From contig JANSLP010000298.1 in assembly GCA_029298735.1 (NCBI GenBank), positions 1 through 39,872 of the forward strand: DNA of 39,872 nt, in the 5' to 3' direction. Source of the DNA: Ophiostoma sp. CBS 140.51. Its lineage: Eukaryota > Ascomycota > Sordariomycetes > Ophiostomatales > Ophiostomataceae. The notes beneath the pieces are model-generated. The model did not search any database. It saw only the letters and a program-made list of their open reading frames with translations, and was not told the origin of the DNA. The position numbers and the translations under genes were made by a program. The first letter of the stretch is position 1; each line of letters starts with the position of its first letter. This document shows, one piece after another, positions 1 through 11,176 of this stretch.

Positions 1-370
1 ACAGACACCAACAGACCTAGACCACCGCCTGCAGGCGGGCCTCACGGCCCGACCGCTCCTCCGGTGGCTTATTCGAAGCGAGAGGCTCCCGGAGTACCGC
101 CTAGCCAAGGAGCTAGAGAGGTCACCGACACCCACGTAAAACGACACGACAGCATCAATTTCCTATGTCCATATTTGTTTTATCTGTTGTATTTTCTTTC
201 TTTCTTTATTTGTTTTCTTTACTGTAGCCACCTGTGGCCTACCACACGCACCGGTGAATAGAACATTCACCCACTTAGTTCTGTGACAGTTTTTTCCCCA
301 GAGGGTTCTGTCTAGCTAGTCGCCAATAGTCAGGACTGACTGAGAAAGGCGGATAATAATAATAATAAAC
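1..370 (+). mobile_element. 3' end of a probable non-LTR (LINE, Tad-like) retrotransposon, truncated by the window edge
   Basis: Frame 2 is open from the window edge (base 2) to a TAA at 137-139 and encodes 45 residues. They include the stretch LLRWLIRSERLPEYRLAKEL, which is rich in Arg and Leu and resembles the extreme C-terminus of fungal LINE reverse-transcriptase polyproteins. A T-rich, apparently non-coding tail of about 215 bp follows. It ends in a (TAA)5 tract at 354-368, the kind of simple 3' repeat on which I-like and Tad-like elements end. The family assignment is an inference from the C-terminal pattern plus the tail; no RT or endonuclease domain lies inside the window. The alternative is the last exon of an ordinary gene with a chance TAA microsatellite in its 3' region. 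Confidence 0.45.
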
Positions 371-2808
371 ATATTTAGTCATCAACCATTTTCATCTTTA
401 ACTTTGCCTTGCTCCTGAAGTGAATTTCTTGTTGCTTCTGATCTTGCATATAACCGATTTGCTTGCACCCGAGCATGTCGCCTGACTCGAGGATGCATTA
501 TGCATTGGCAGCCAATGCAACCGGTTTGCACCCTTTTACATCATTGCTTGTTTGTCTCTCTCCCGTACAAATTGTTCTTTTGTCTCTTCTGGCTGTCAGC
601 AACTGCGTGCTCCGCAAAATAAAAGAACGGGCCGCTCACAGGATTTGCGGGGAAGAAGAACAGGGCATAAATGGGCCGCCCACTCTAATACAACGTCACT
701 CACGGTGGCAGTCGAAAAAAAGAGAGGACGGGCAGGCAAAGGCAATGCTGCCGTTGCACGCATCGCAAAAAGCGGCATCGGAATACAGTCGAGTGGGCGG
801 CTCGATACTTGGGCCGATGGCAGCCTGGGCGGACAACAAGTACACTTTGTGCTGGGGACAGATGCAGATGCAGAAGCTAACAACGGTGGACCTGCCCGTC
901 TTGGAGTAGTTGCAGGCGGTCTTCCGACAGCCGTTTGCGCCGCTGCTCAAGGATTAAGCAAGATGCATCGTGCCAGCGTGCTTATTTTCTCTTGGATGAT
1001 GCTTGTCTTTGACGATCGCTGCCATATTTTGAAAAGAAGGGTATTGTGATGAGAGATCATTGCTTTAACAAATACGAGTATTCGGGAAGACGACAGAAGG
1101 AACGGCGTCCAAGACAATCAACGGAGTCCGGAGGAGACACAAAACAAGAAGAACAACAAGAAACAAGAAACAAGAAACATACTTCTAATTCTTGTCGACC
1201 AAAGTTGATCTTCTTCGACCATTCATGAGAGATATTGGTCTACTTATCAAGCGAGTCTTTCTCTTTTCTTATCCTTCAACGGAAAATCATGCTGTACCCA
1301 CTGTTCGGCGTGTAAATCCAACCATGTTATCATCACCGCTTCTATCTCTTCAGACAGGTTTTTCATTGAGATAGGACAATCTTTTTCATCGCCCATTCGT
1401 GCCTTTGGATCTCAACCGCGATGGCACCCTGGAGCTGTACCCGAGATCACACATAGAGTCGTACTTGAGTGTCGGAGACAAGAAAAACAAGGCCAGCCGC
1501 TCGCAGTTGGCGGTTTCTCCTCTCAGACCTCTTTTGTGGCTGTCGACTCTATCTTTGTTTGGTCTCTTTTTGCACATTCTGTCCCCTTCGTCCCTTTCTC
1601 CTCGCCCTGTATTATTCCGTATCACATATACCCTGCCAATCTGCCGCGGCCCAATCAAAGTCATTTTCTGTCTCTCCCCTTTACTTTTTGACTGAACACA
1701 AACAAAATGGCGCCCTCTCTGCCATGTGAACGACTAGAAAGCCTCGAGTGAACACACCAAAAAGAGGGGAGATTGCCAGATGTCGTCGCCGCCACCCGCG
1801 ACAGCCAATCCGCATCGACAACGCGCTGATCATTTGCAAAATGGGAGGCTGGCCAGGTCGACTGGCTTGCCTATTCGGCCACTCCCAGTGTGTCTCTTCC
1901 CCCTCCTTGAACCCTCCCTCTCTTCCAACCCCTGTTTTTGTAGTTTTTGTGTTTCTGCGACAAGCGAACGGCCGCTGCCAACTTTTTGGTCAACGTCAAG
2001 ATACGAGAGAAGCACTTGATGCGCTCCTCTGTCTCTCCATCTCTTCACAGATCGGCCAAGCCTGTCAAGATCGACCGTCCCCCCGCTCAACCTTAACCTT
2101 GTCGTTGACCCATTCTCAGTAGGCCCTGGTCCTGGCTGTTATTAGAAGCATAGATAGATGCATTATTCCATCGACCAGTCGTGTGCGCGAATGACTCTGC
2201 TGTCTCTGTTGATGCACTCGGGTTCGGTTGCATTCATCTCCGGTCCACGCGCGCGGCGTCACTGAGAAAAGGAAAGACAAGGCCCAAAAAAGGGACGAAA
2301 GAAGAGGGGAACGTCCCATCAGGCGGGCTTGTTCCGTGCGACGTGCGCCGGACAAAGATGTGCAGACGACCAAAGGGAACCTGGAATGGAGGGTTGATGG
2401 AGTGTGCCTCAGCTACCAGGCACATGGAGACGAGTGTCTCTCAATTACGACGTAGCTCATAGGAGGTCCTGTGAAGAGAGGGATCGTCGTTGAAAGTTAT
2501 AAAGAGGTCACGATGCGGCGCATGGATAGGGCCACGGGAGCACCCTTTCCCTCTTGCCTCTTGTCTCTCCCTTGCTCCTTCCTCAAAATAAAAGGGTGCA
2601 GCAATATTTGTGTCAACCACTCGCACCTTCCTCGTGAGATGCACTATTAGGTTTAGTCGACTCAACGTGTATCGCACCTTTCCTTCCAGCTGGGTCGCAG
2701 CTTCTTATTTTACCTGGTTGTTATCCCTTGGTAAGAAGGACATCAGACCATTGCCCCTATTGTGATTCTGCATCTATCTTCACAAAATCACGGACCTCAA
2801 TCTACACC
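371..2808. other. Intergenic stretch without a recognisable gene; holds the ceramidase promoter
   Basis: Several overlapping open frames of 60-165 codons occur on both strands (for example 552-1049 on plus and 596-883 on minus). None resembles a known protein, most lack ATG starts, and they overlap each other in different frames as chance ORFs do. No tRNA or rRNA pattern was seen. The last few hundred bases before 2809 must hold the neutral ceramidase promoter and leader. A reading frame open from 2728 into the gene begins with a non-ATG codon and is not needed. Confidence 0.5.
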
Positions 2809-5273
2809 ATGGCTCCGTATCGTCATGCCTACGGGCCCGTCCAGAACGAGGTGCACGACGAGGAGAAGGAATTTGAAGACGATGACAACGAAGCTCTGCC
2901 GCAGCCACCACACCGCCCACCTCCTCGTCGGTCTATTATTGTCGCCATCGCCGCTGTTTCGTTCTTTATTCTGGCCATCTTTGCAGTCTGGCAGATTGGC
3001 AAGCCGTCTTTCTCTGCCGGTTCCCACTCATCAACCTCATCACCGGTCGCCGACGCATCTGCCGAAAAGGCTGCCTTCAATGGCGGGCACAATGAACTCC
3101 CGCCGCTGGCTAGGTCTACACCGACGGGCGACAAGTACCTGATTGGCGTGGGCAAGGCCGATATCACCGGCCCCGTCGTCGAGCTCAATTTTGCCGGCTA
3201 TGCGAGCCTGGCCCAGACCGGTACAGGTCTGCGTCAACGCATCTATGCACGCGCCTTCATCATTGGTGATGTCAGCAACCCCGACGACCGGTTTGTCTAC
3301 TTGATTTTAGACGCACAATCTGGTGATGCTGCCGTGCGTCTCGGTATTCTCGAGGGCGTTGCTGCTTTGGGCTCCGACTACTCGGTTTATGGCTCGTCCA
3401 ACATTGCCGTCACTGGTACCCACCAGCACAGTGGCCCTGGTGCATGGTTCAACTACTTGCTGCCGCAAGTCACCAGCTTAGGCTTCAGCCAGCAGAGCTA
3501 CCAAGCCCTTGTCACGGGTGCCGTTCTGGCCATCCAGCATGCCCATGCCTCGCTGACCGAGGGTTACTTGGATGTTGGCACGACCAACATCACCGACGGC
3601 AACTTGTCGCGCAGTCTGTATGCCTACATGGCCAACCCGGCGGCCGAGCGCGCCCAGTATGTCGGCGCCACCGATGGCAGCACGGACACGACCATGACAC
3701 TGGTGCGCCTGCAGCGTGCATCGGACCTCAAGAACATTGGCGTGCTGTCGTGGTTCCCGGTGCACGGCACGTCGATGCTCGAGAACAACACGCACGTCAC
3801 GGGCGACAACAAGGGCGTGGCAGCCTACCTGTTTGAAAAAGACATGGCCTCAGACCCCAACGCCGCACCTGGCTTTGTCGCTGGTTTCTCCCAGGCCAAC
3901 GTCGGCGATACAACGCCCAATGTGCTGGGTGCGTACTGCGATGACGGTTCCGGTCAGATGTGCAGCTACGAGAACAGCACTTGTGCCGACGGCAAGTCGG
4001 AGTCGTGCCACGGCCGCGGCCCCGAGTTCCAGAAGCTCGATCTCGGTGTTTCCAGCTGTTACGAGATTGGCCGTCGCCAATACGCAGGCGCTCTCGATAT
4101 TTATGTAGGTCCTCACCATGCTTTGTTCTAATTTTTGATCCATCGCTAACGTAACAGAACTCTCTCACCACATCGTCCACCCCCGTTGTTGGCACGTCGG
4201 TCAAATCGTTCCACTTTTACCAGGACATGTCCTTCTTCCAGTTCCAGCTGCCCAACGGCACAGCTGTGCAGACCTGCCCGGCTGCTCTTGGCTATTCTTT
4301 CGCTGCCGGTACTACAGACGGTCCTGGTGCCTTTGACTTCACCCAGGCTGATTCTGGCAACCCCGACGCCAACCCGCTGTGGGCTGTTGTGGCTGATCTT
4401 TTGCGGACACCGACAGCCCAGCAGACAGCCTGCCAGCACCCCAAGCCTGTGCTGCTGGACGTTGGTGAGATGAGCGAGCCGTACGCTTGGTCGCCAAATA
4501 TCGTGGACATGCAGGCCCTGCGTGTCGGCCAGCTGCTCATCATTATTTCGCCGTCCGAGGCCACTACCATGTCCGGTCGCCGCTGGCGCAATGCTGTGCG
4601 TGACGAGGCCGCCAACACGTTCTTGAAGGGCGGTGCCGACCCCATCGTTGTTCTCGGCGGCCCGGCCAATGTGTACGCCCACTACTGCGCGACGCCTGAG
4701 GAGTATGGAATCCAGCGCTACGAGGGTGCCAGCACGCTGTACGGCCCGTGGGAGCTGCCTGCCTACATCAACTTGACGGTCAGCAACATGAAGTACCTGG
4801 CACCTGATGCCACAGGTACGCCTCCTGTGGGTCCTACGCCGCCCGACAACCGCAAGACGTCTTTGAGCTTTATCTCGCCTGTTGTCTTTGACGCCGCTCC
4901 CATTGGCAAGTCCTTTGGCCAGGTCACTACCCAGCCGTCTGCCGCGTACACCAAGGGCCAGGTCATCAATGCCACCTTTGTCGGCGCCAACCCGCGCAAC
5001 AACTTGAGATTAGAGGGCACGTTTGCCGCCGTCGAGCAGCTCAACAGTGCCGGCGATTGGGAGCAGGTGCGCAGCGACGAGGACTGGTCGCTGGTGTACA
5101 CGTGGGAGCGCACAAATACAGTGCTGGGGTACAGCTCGGTCATTATCAGCTGGGAGTCGGAGACGACGGCGGCGTCGGGGACGTACCGGATTCGCTACTA
5201 TGGCGACTCGAAGCCACTGATTGGGTCCATATCTGCCTTTAACGGGGCCAGCAATACGTTTACTCTGTCGTGA
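2809..5273 (+). CDS. Neutral ceramidase (N-acylsphingosine amidohydrolase), type II membrane anchor, 803 aa
   Basis: It hydrolyses ceramide to sphingosine and fatty acid. There are two exons, 2809-4104 and 4158-5273. The 53-bp intron has donor GTAGGT, branch site GCTAAC and acceptor CAG, and joins ALDIY to NSLTT in frame. The start was chosen at the ATG in context CACCATGG. A cytosolic tail precedes one hydrophobic segment (about residues 43-63), so the catalytic domain should face the lumen or outside. Family landmarks are present: THQHSGPG (H205, H207), VHGTSM (H319), PSEATTMSGRR (E566) and NVYAHY (Y605). The spacing from E566 to Y605 is 39, matching human zinc ligands E540 and Y579. The amidase motif reads NVGDTTPNVLGAYC, with Thr369 where the mammalian motif GDVSPN has its catalytic Ser. 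A C-terminal immunoglobulin-like domain follows. The gene converges on trm8, leaving only 207 bp between the two stops. The family call is very secure; activity is not proven. Confidence 0.96.
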
Positions 5274-5480
5274 GTGAGGGGGGATCGAACTTGATATGAG
5301 GAACGTGGACATGTACGAGAACATGAATATGGATTGATGATTTTGAAGGCATGAAATGGGGAAAAGAAGAAAGAACAAACGCCATCATGAACAGACATAA
5401 GCCCCCAGTTGTACATATAATGAAATGTTGACAAATTACCAACAAAAGCACACTTTTGTGAATCTTCTGCCCGCCCTCAC

Positions 5481-6461
5481 CTATGAGCTCTCCGTCTCTT
5501 CACCACTGTCGACAGGCCATGGCGGATCTGCAATCCGCCGGAAAATGGCGACAAACTTTTGTCCGCCATTGCGCGTCACCTTTTTGCCCTCTTCTGTCGC
5601 CGTCCGCATAATCCGCACACACGGGTCACCGTTGCCGGGCGCGTCCGTCTCATCGTTCTCATCAACCACCTCTTCTTCCTCACGAGGCACCCGTTCAAAC
5701 GATGAATGATTCGCAAAATGACCCACCATCCACTTGTGCAGGCCCTCGACGTCAGTGATCGTGTACACCTTGCCCTCCCCCGGTTTCAAGACGTAAGCAT
5801 ACTCGGTCGCCAGCGTCGGCGACACGATCCGCGCCTTGTGCTTGCGGGCCTTGAAGTGCGGGTCTGGGAAGCACAAGAAGATTTTGCGGAGCTGGCCCTT
5901 GCCAAAGAAATTGGGCAAGAACTTCATCGTGTTGGCACGCACACAGGCAATGTTGGCGTACTTTGGTTTGGCGGTCGGGTCAGAGGCGTCGCGGTTTTGG
6001 GCCCTCAGAGCGTGGATGCGGTTCTGCACAAACTCGGTGACGTGGTCGCGGATCTCGAGGCCCAAGACGAGAGTGGAAGGCATGGCGGGGGCCAATCCAA
6101 CAAGCAGACCACCGAAACCACAGCCAATGTCGGCGACCTCGACGAGGGGGTGAGAGGGAGAAGAGGTTGTCGTCATCGTCGTCGCCGAAGAAGCGTCCTC
6201 CTTGTCGGCTGGGAAGAAGTCGGGGTACAGCGACGGCCAGTCCATTGTGTCAGGGCTCGCAGGGCTATATGGTCAGCGGAAGAGCCATGAAAATAAAAAA
6301 AGGTACACTCCGACTTACTACACCAGCTTGTGATCCGAAAAGGGATTGGCATGTGCGCGCTGTCGGTAAAACTTCTTCTGCGGCAGCTCTGGCACGGAGC
6401 CGTCGTCGCGCGGCTGCTTCTGCGTGAGCAGGTAGCTCTCGCGTTTTAAACGTTTGGCCAT
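5481..6461 (-). CDS. trm8: tRNA (guanine-N7-)-methyltransferase catalytic subunit Trm8, 308 aa
   Basis: It transfers a methyl group from S-adenosylmethionine to G46 in the variable loop of tRNAs, working with the WD-repeat partner Trm82. The minus-strand exons are 6461-6319 and 6264-5481. The 54-bp intron (6318-6265) has donor GTAAGT, branch site CTGAC and acceptor TAG; splicing restores FSDHKLVYPASPDTMDW, the typical Trm8 N-terminal block. The Rossmann SAM motif VADIGCGFGG has its Asp at residue 93, followed by an acidic second strand (LGLEIRDH). The TrmB signature FPDPHFKARKHKARI lies at about residues 180-194, and the C-terminal motif EEGKKVTRNGG precedes a strand typical of the family. 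Length matches fungal Trm8 (about 280-310 aa). The gene is transcribed divergently from the CCDC174-like gene. Confidence 0.96.
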
Positions 6462-6769
6462 GGTGGGTGGGGTGTGTGTGTTTGTACTGTTGTGTGGTTG
6501 TGTGGTGGAAGTGAGGTCAAGAGTTGACGTTGACGACAAGAATTGTCTTGACTTTTTTTCTGGCCGATGCTTATCGATAAGACTTGAAGATGGGCGGGGT
6601 GCTGTCAAGGTGAAAGAGCGCTGGGGATGGACTCTATCCACTAATTTGTCGTGGTCAAAGCACGCTAAAAGCTCGTTTGTCGCATCTCGAACGTCAAGGC
6701 AACCCAACTTCAAATTCAACACAACTCTCTTCAAACAACATCACTACCCTCCACCTCGTCAACCCCACC
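6462..6769. promoter_or_regulatory. Bidirectional promoter between trm8 and the CCDC174-like gene, with a palindromic double GATA site
   Basis: Only 308 bp separate the two divergent start codons, so both core promoters and both 5' leaders must lie here. The trm8 side is GT-rich. At 6570-6581 sits the perfect 12-bp palindrome CTTATCGATAAG, which presents the fungal GATA-factor core (HGATAR) on both strands. No TATA box is obvious on either side. The leader of the plus-strand gene is C/A-rich, ending CCCCACCATG. Factor binding is inferred from the consensus only. Confidence 0.55.
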
Positions 6770-7813
6770 ATGCCGCAAGACCCCGACCTCTACGGTCAGC
6801 GCACGGCTAGGAAGAAGAAGACGGAGCTCGGACTGTCCAACACACTCGACTTTGCTTCCCAGCTGCAGTCTCTCATCAAAGCGAAGCCAAAGACAGGCAG
6901 CGACACCTCGACAATTAGCGGCGAAAAGAGGAGCAGCACGCCCCTGTTCGCATCGTCGTCGAAGAAGGCCAAGACAGAAACAAAGGACGACAAGAAGAAG
7001 GACAAGCGAGCACCATGGAACAAAAAGGCACCGATTGGAGGCGACGCCGAACTCGACGAGGCCGAACGTGAACGCATCCGTCGCAACATGGCCATCAAGG
7101 CCGAAAAATATGCCCAGATGCGGCGAGGGGACTATCTTCCGAAGGAGGGGGAGGTGTCGTCACTGGTGGATTTCGATCGGAAGTGGGCAGAACGGCGCGA
7201 GGCCGGCGGTTCGAGCGGTAGCGACAGCGAGGACAATAGTGACAGCGACGACAACGGCGGCGAGCAAGTTGAATACGTCGACGAGTTTGGGCGGACGCGC
7301 ACGGTCTCCAAGGCGCGCCGAGAACGCGAGCTGCGCCGTCAAGAGCGTGCCAAACACGCCGCCCAGGACTTGGCGGATATGCGCGCGCGACCGGAACCGC
7401 CACCCGATGAGTCGCGACTTATTTTTGGGGATGTGATCCAGACGCAGGCTTTTGAGGCGGCGGTCGACCGACCGTGGAAGGGGAGATATGCCGAAGATGA
7501 AGACGACAAGGTAGCGGAGACACACTACCGAGCACAAGACGATGTGCGTACACGCGGTGCTGCTTTCTATGCTTTTGCGACAGACGATGAGAAGAAGAGG
7601 GCGGAACAGATGCAAGCATTGGCGGACGAGCGGTCGAAAACGGAGGCTGCTCGTGCCGAGAGAAGTGCACAGCTGGATGCACGGAAGCAAGAGATGGCGG
7701 CACGGCGGGCTGCGTTGGCGGAGAAGAAGGCGAAGAAGCAGGCTGACAGCTTTCTCGACGGGCTGGGTCAGGATCTGTTTGGTGGTGGCGGCGATGATGA
7801 CGAGAAGGAGTGA
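6770..7813 (+). CDS. CCDC174/DUF4078-like nuclear coiled-coil protein, 347 aa
   Basis: This is a single-exon gene, with its start at the ATG in context CCCACCATG. The protein is hydrophilic and highly charged: a Lys-rich N-terminal third (KKK and KKDKR clusters that could serve as nuclear localisation signals), an acidic Ser/Asp stretch near residues 145-165, and the block EYVDEFGRTRTVSKARRER from about residue 167, which matches the hallmark of DUF4078/CCDC174 proteins. A long alpha-helical, Ala/Arg/Glu-rich C-terminus ends in an acidic tail. The human homologue CCDC174 is linked to RNA metabolism and exon-junction components; the fungal role is not established. It shares a divergent promoter with trm8 and converges on the TMF gene. 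The family call rests on the DEFGRTR block and overall architecture. Confidence 0.75.
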   Translation: MPQDPDLYGQRTARKKKTELGLSNTLDFASQLQSLIKAKPKTGSDTSTISGEKRSSTPLFASSSKKAKTETKDDKKKDKRAPWNKKAPIGGDAELDEAERERIRRNMAIKAEKYAQMRRGDYLPKEGEVSSLVDFDRKWAERREAGGSSGSDSEDNSDSDDNGGEQVEYVDEFGRTRTVSKARRERELRRQERAKHAAQDLADMRARPEPPPDESRLIFGDVIQTQAFEAAVDRPWKGRYAEDEDDKVAETHYRAQDDVRTRGAAFYAFATDDEKKRAEQMQALADERSKTEAARAERSAQLDARKQEMAARRAALAEKKAKKQADSFLDGLGQDLFGGGGDDDEKE

Positions 7814-8264
7814 TCCTCCGACGATATAGACGCGATTCACGATACTTAGCACTTCATGATACCCAATAGTTTTCACAGCAATATAACCAAAATAAAAGAA
7901 TAAGAGTGAATCATCTGCCCAAAAATGTAGAGGTAAAAAATAAAAAGATAAAATGTGAAGAAGAAAGTCAGAAAACACTCAAAACAAGGGGCAGGCCTCT
8001 TCATGGTGGCCGACGTTGCCCAGCTCGCGCGCACGCTAATGTTGTACATATATACAAAGAAGGCAAGATGTAGAAAGAAGAATGAAGAAAAGGGTGAAGT
8101 AAAAATGAAGTGAAGAACATAAAGGAGAAATGGAGAAGTGAATAAGAATGTGGATTGTGAAAAGCCGATGCGTCTATGCTTCTAAGTGAGGCTTTCAGTA
8201 GAGGCTATAATGGGGTGGAAAGGAGAAAGAATTAAAGTGGCTGTGCTATCGCACAGTCGACCGT
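7814..8264. other. Convergent 3' regions of the CCDC174-like and TMF genes
   Basis: This is an AT-rich, adenine-rich stretch on the plus strand with several AATAAA-like sequences (for example near 7890 and 7938), consistent with 3' untranslated regions and poly(A) signals of the two converging genes. No coding region or RNA gene was recognised. Confidence 0.6.
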
Positions 8265-11176
8265 CTACTGGACCGTCCGCTCCACCAACTCACGATACAT
8301 TTGCTTGACGTCCTCCACGTCCGCCTTGAGCTCGTCGACCTCCTCGCTCTTCTCGCCCAGCAGCTCCAGCGTCGTGTCGTACCGATCCTGCAGGTCTCCC
8401 ACCTGCTTCTCGAGCTCGGCGACACGGGCTACGGCGGCCTTGCCCGCTTCCGTGTCCTTGATCAACTGCAGGACCTCAGCACGGGCTTCGTTGCGCTGCT
8501 TGGAGATGCGCGCCAGCTCTTCACGGGCAGCCACCTTTTCGCTCTCGAGCCGGCGAATGGCCGCGCTCATGCGCTCAACAAGCTGGACCGAGGGTCCCGC
8601 GGCGACGGTCGATACGGACACCATGTCCTGCATCAAGGCTTGTTGCGGCGACGCAGACCGCTCCATGCCTTCAAGGAGTGGATCATCATTGTCGACGGTG
8701 GGTGTCGTGCTGTTGGCCGTGGCAGTGCCGGCCGGGTTCGAACTGGAGTTGGCGAGCGAGGCATGGCGTTGTTGGTGGTGGTGGGCCGAGGACGTGAGAG
8801 AGCCGTTACCACCCGTCTCGGTAGTCGGACTAAAGACCAGTGGAAGACCGCCGCTGCTGCTGCCAGTCCCCAACAGGCTCGACAGAGGACGGTTACCGGG
8901 AGGCTGGCCCGAGGGCCGGCGCAGAGAGAAGCGCTCGGTCGGGTCGTCTTGACTAGAGGGTGCCGATGCTTTGCGCAGCTTATTGGACAGGCCCTGGAAG
9001 CCCAGCAATTCGGAGCTCCACGTCCGCGAGGGGTTGGGCAACAATGGCGTCTCGGGCCGGCTGTTGCTGCCGCGCAGCTGTGGTGGCACGGGCGACAGCG
9101 GCAGGCCCTGGATGTTGGGCAGGCTCTCGAGCCAGTTGCCGCGGTCGTTGGAGTCGCCGCGCCGATCGCCGCGTTCGCCGCCGTGGTGATGCTTGTCTTC
9201 TTTCCATGTAGCCTTTTGTTGGACAGCCTCATCGAGCTCCGTCTTGAGCTGGTCGCGTGCCGCCTCGGCCTCTTCGGCGCGTTTCTTGAGGGCCTCAATC
9301 TGCGCTTCATACGCGCTGACGTCTTCCTGCGCCTTGGGCAGCTTGAAGCGCGCCTCCTCCAAGTCTTCTTCATTGCGCTTTGCACGAAGAGCCTATGTCG
9401 TTAGTGTCTACATTCAAATTGCTTTGTCCGTTGTGGCGGATGTGGACTCACCGCCTCCCGGGCTTTCTTGCGCATGTCCGACTCACGCTGGAGGGCCTCG
9501 TCGCGCTCCTTTTCGAGATTGGACACACGCGCCAGCAGCGTCGTCTCAATGCCCTGCCAATTGTCACTGGCAATCGAGTATTGCGACTGCAGCGTCTCTA
9601 CCTGCCGCATGAGCTTAGCTTGCGAGTCGCCAATCGCGCCCGACGACGCCTCTTCCGCCCGCCCGCGCATCGCCTCCAGCTTGCTCTCCATAATCTGGAC
9701 TTCCGACTGCAGCTCCAGCTCGACGGTACGTGTACGCTCGGCGGCCTTGTCGGCCTTTTCTTGGTACTCCTTGATTTGGGCTTTGGCGCGGTCCGCCGCC
9801 AACGACTTTTCGAGTTGTGCCGTCGCCAGCTGCTCCTCGAGCTCCTTCACCCGTTGGCGCTCCTTCTCGAGGGCCGCGTCGTTGATCTTGACCTTCATCG
9901 CCTCGGCGTGCTCGTTGGCCGCCTTGACTTGCTGCCGCAGGTCGGCGATCGTCGCGTCCTTGGACACTGCGTCTGATCGTAATCCCTCAAGCTCCTTTTG
10001 CACCTGACTCAGGCGCTTGTGGGACTCTTCTTGTGCTTTCTCAAGCTCCGTCGCCCGTTTTGCCCGCACCCGCAGCGTCTGCAGTTCACCTTCCATCTTG
10101 GTCCGTGCTGTCTTGAAGTCGGCAATCTCCTTTTCGTCGTCGCTAATCTTGACTCGCAGCTTCTTGAGAATGGACCGGTGCTTCTCTTCCATGACACTCA
10201 GGTTTTTGCCCTCGAGCATCAGCTGTGCCACTTGCTGCTCCTTCTCGGCCACCTTCTTCTCAAGGCTGCCCGGTGCCGCCTCGCCCACCGACTTCTTTGC
10301 AGCCTCAGCGGCCTCGCTGGCCAGGTACTGCACTTTGGCCTGCAGGGCTTCCGTCTTTTCGGTGTGGTGGTGGATCTCTACCTGGTGCTGGCGGCGCTCT
10401 TCCTGCAACTCGGCCTCGAGCTGCTTGATACGCGACTCGCGGACCTCGTCGAGCGCGGCAGCGTTGGCAGCCGAGGGTTGTGATGGGGTGGCGTCGTCTG
10501 TTGTTGATGTCGTAGTTTCGGTAGTGGTTGTCGGTTCTGGTGTTGATGTCGTTGTGGGCTCGCTTTCGGTTGTCGTTATCGAGGGCACAGGCACAGCTGC
10601 CGTTTCTGTTGACTTGGCCTTGGTCGCGTCCGTCTCGGTCTTGTCTCCATTTGTTGTTGATGCTGCCTCCGCTTTTGTCTCGTCTTTTGTCTCGGTGCTC
10701 GACTCAAACGATGGCCGTTTGCTGCCATCAGTCGACTTGCGTGATGTTGCTGCGTCACTCGCAGGAGAGATTTCTTTAGATCCGCTCGCGGCGCTGTCGA
10801 TGGATGCTCGGCTCGGCACATCAAGGCTCTGTCGTGGACTCGTCGCTGCCGATGCTGATGCGGCCGACGCAGAAGCGGCTGAACTGCCCAAACTCGGTGA
10901 TGGTGCGCCGCTCTTTGCTGCCACGGCTCGTGCCAGGCGTTCTTGAAGGCGGTCGTTGGCACGGTTCCTCGAGCCGGAGCGTGGCGTGGCATTGCTTGCC
11001 TTGACCGGACTAGCTGTTGTTTTAGCTGGTGCCGGCTTCTGCTCCTGCGCCGGCTTGGCCGTCTCGTCTCCCTCGGACAGGATGGTATCCAGCCGTGCTT
11101 CGACGCCGGCGACGGCCTGTGACAGCAGCGAGCCCCATCCCTTGCCGCCGCCCTTGGCTGACGAGGACGACGCCAT
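8265..11176 (-). CDS. sgm1: TMF/Sgm1-type Golgi coiled-coil protein (TATA element modulatory factor family), 950 aa
   Basis: TMF/Sgm1 proteins are golgin-like tethers at the Golgi that bind Rab6/Ypt6-class GTPases. The minus-strand exons are 11176-9452 (575 codons) and 9392-8265. The 59-bp intron (9451-9393) has donor GTGAGT, branch site CTAAC and acceptor TAG, and joins KAREA to ALRAKRNEED. The N-terminus contains GWGSLLSQAVAGVEARLD, the amphipathic GWG motif typical of TMF homologues. A Ser/Thr/Ala-rich disordered segment follows (about residues 55-245), then long coiled coil (about 250-660), a second disordered linker (about 660-830), and a C-terminal coiled-coil domain (about 835-950) with VERMSAAIRRLESEK and VKQMYRELVERT, which fits the TMF TATA-binding/Rab-binding domain. 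Antisense ORFs of over 300 codons here are by-products of codon bias. The family name is historical: it acts at the Golgi, not as a TATA factor. Confidence 0.9.

Noticed and set aside
552..1049. 165-codon open frame in the left intergenic region
   Set aside because: It starts without ATG, overlaps other open frames on both strands, and matches no family I know.
1399..1470. EF-hand-like peptide (DLNRDGTLEL) in a plus-strand frame
   Set aside because: The loop lacks the acidic residue at position 12, there is no second EF-hand, the frame has no ATG at this point, and the flanks are not protein-like.
5275..5345. tRNA-like B-box (GTTCGATCC on the minus strand) after the neutral ceramidase stop
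   Set aside because: The T-stem does not pair and no A-box or acceptor stem can be built around it; it is in a 3' untranslated region.
8301..9404. 367-codon plus-strand frame antisense to the TMF gene
   Set aside because: It is a by-product of the GC-rich codon bias of the real minus-strand gene; translation is Leu/Gly/Arg/Ala-rich with no family match.
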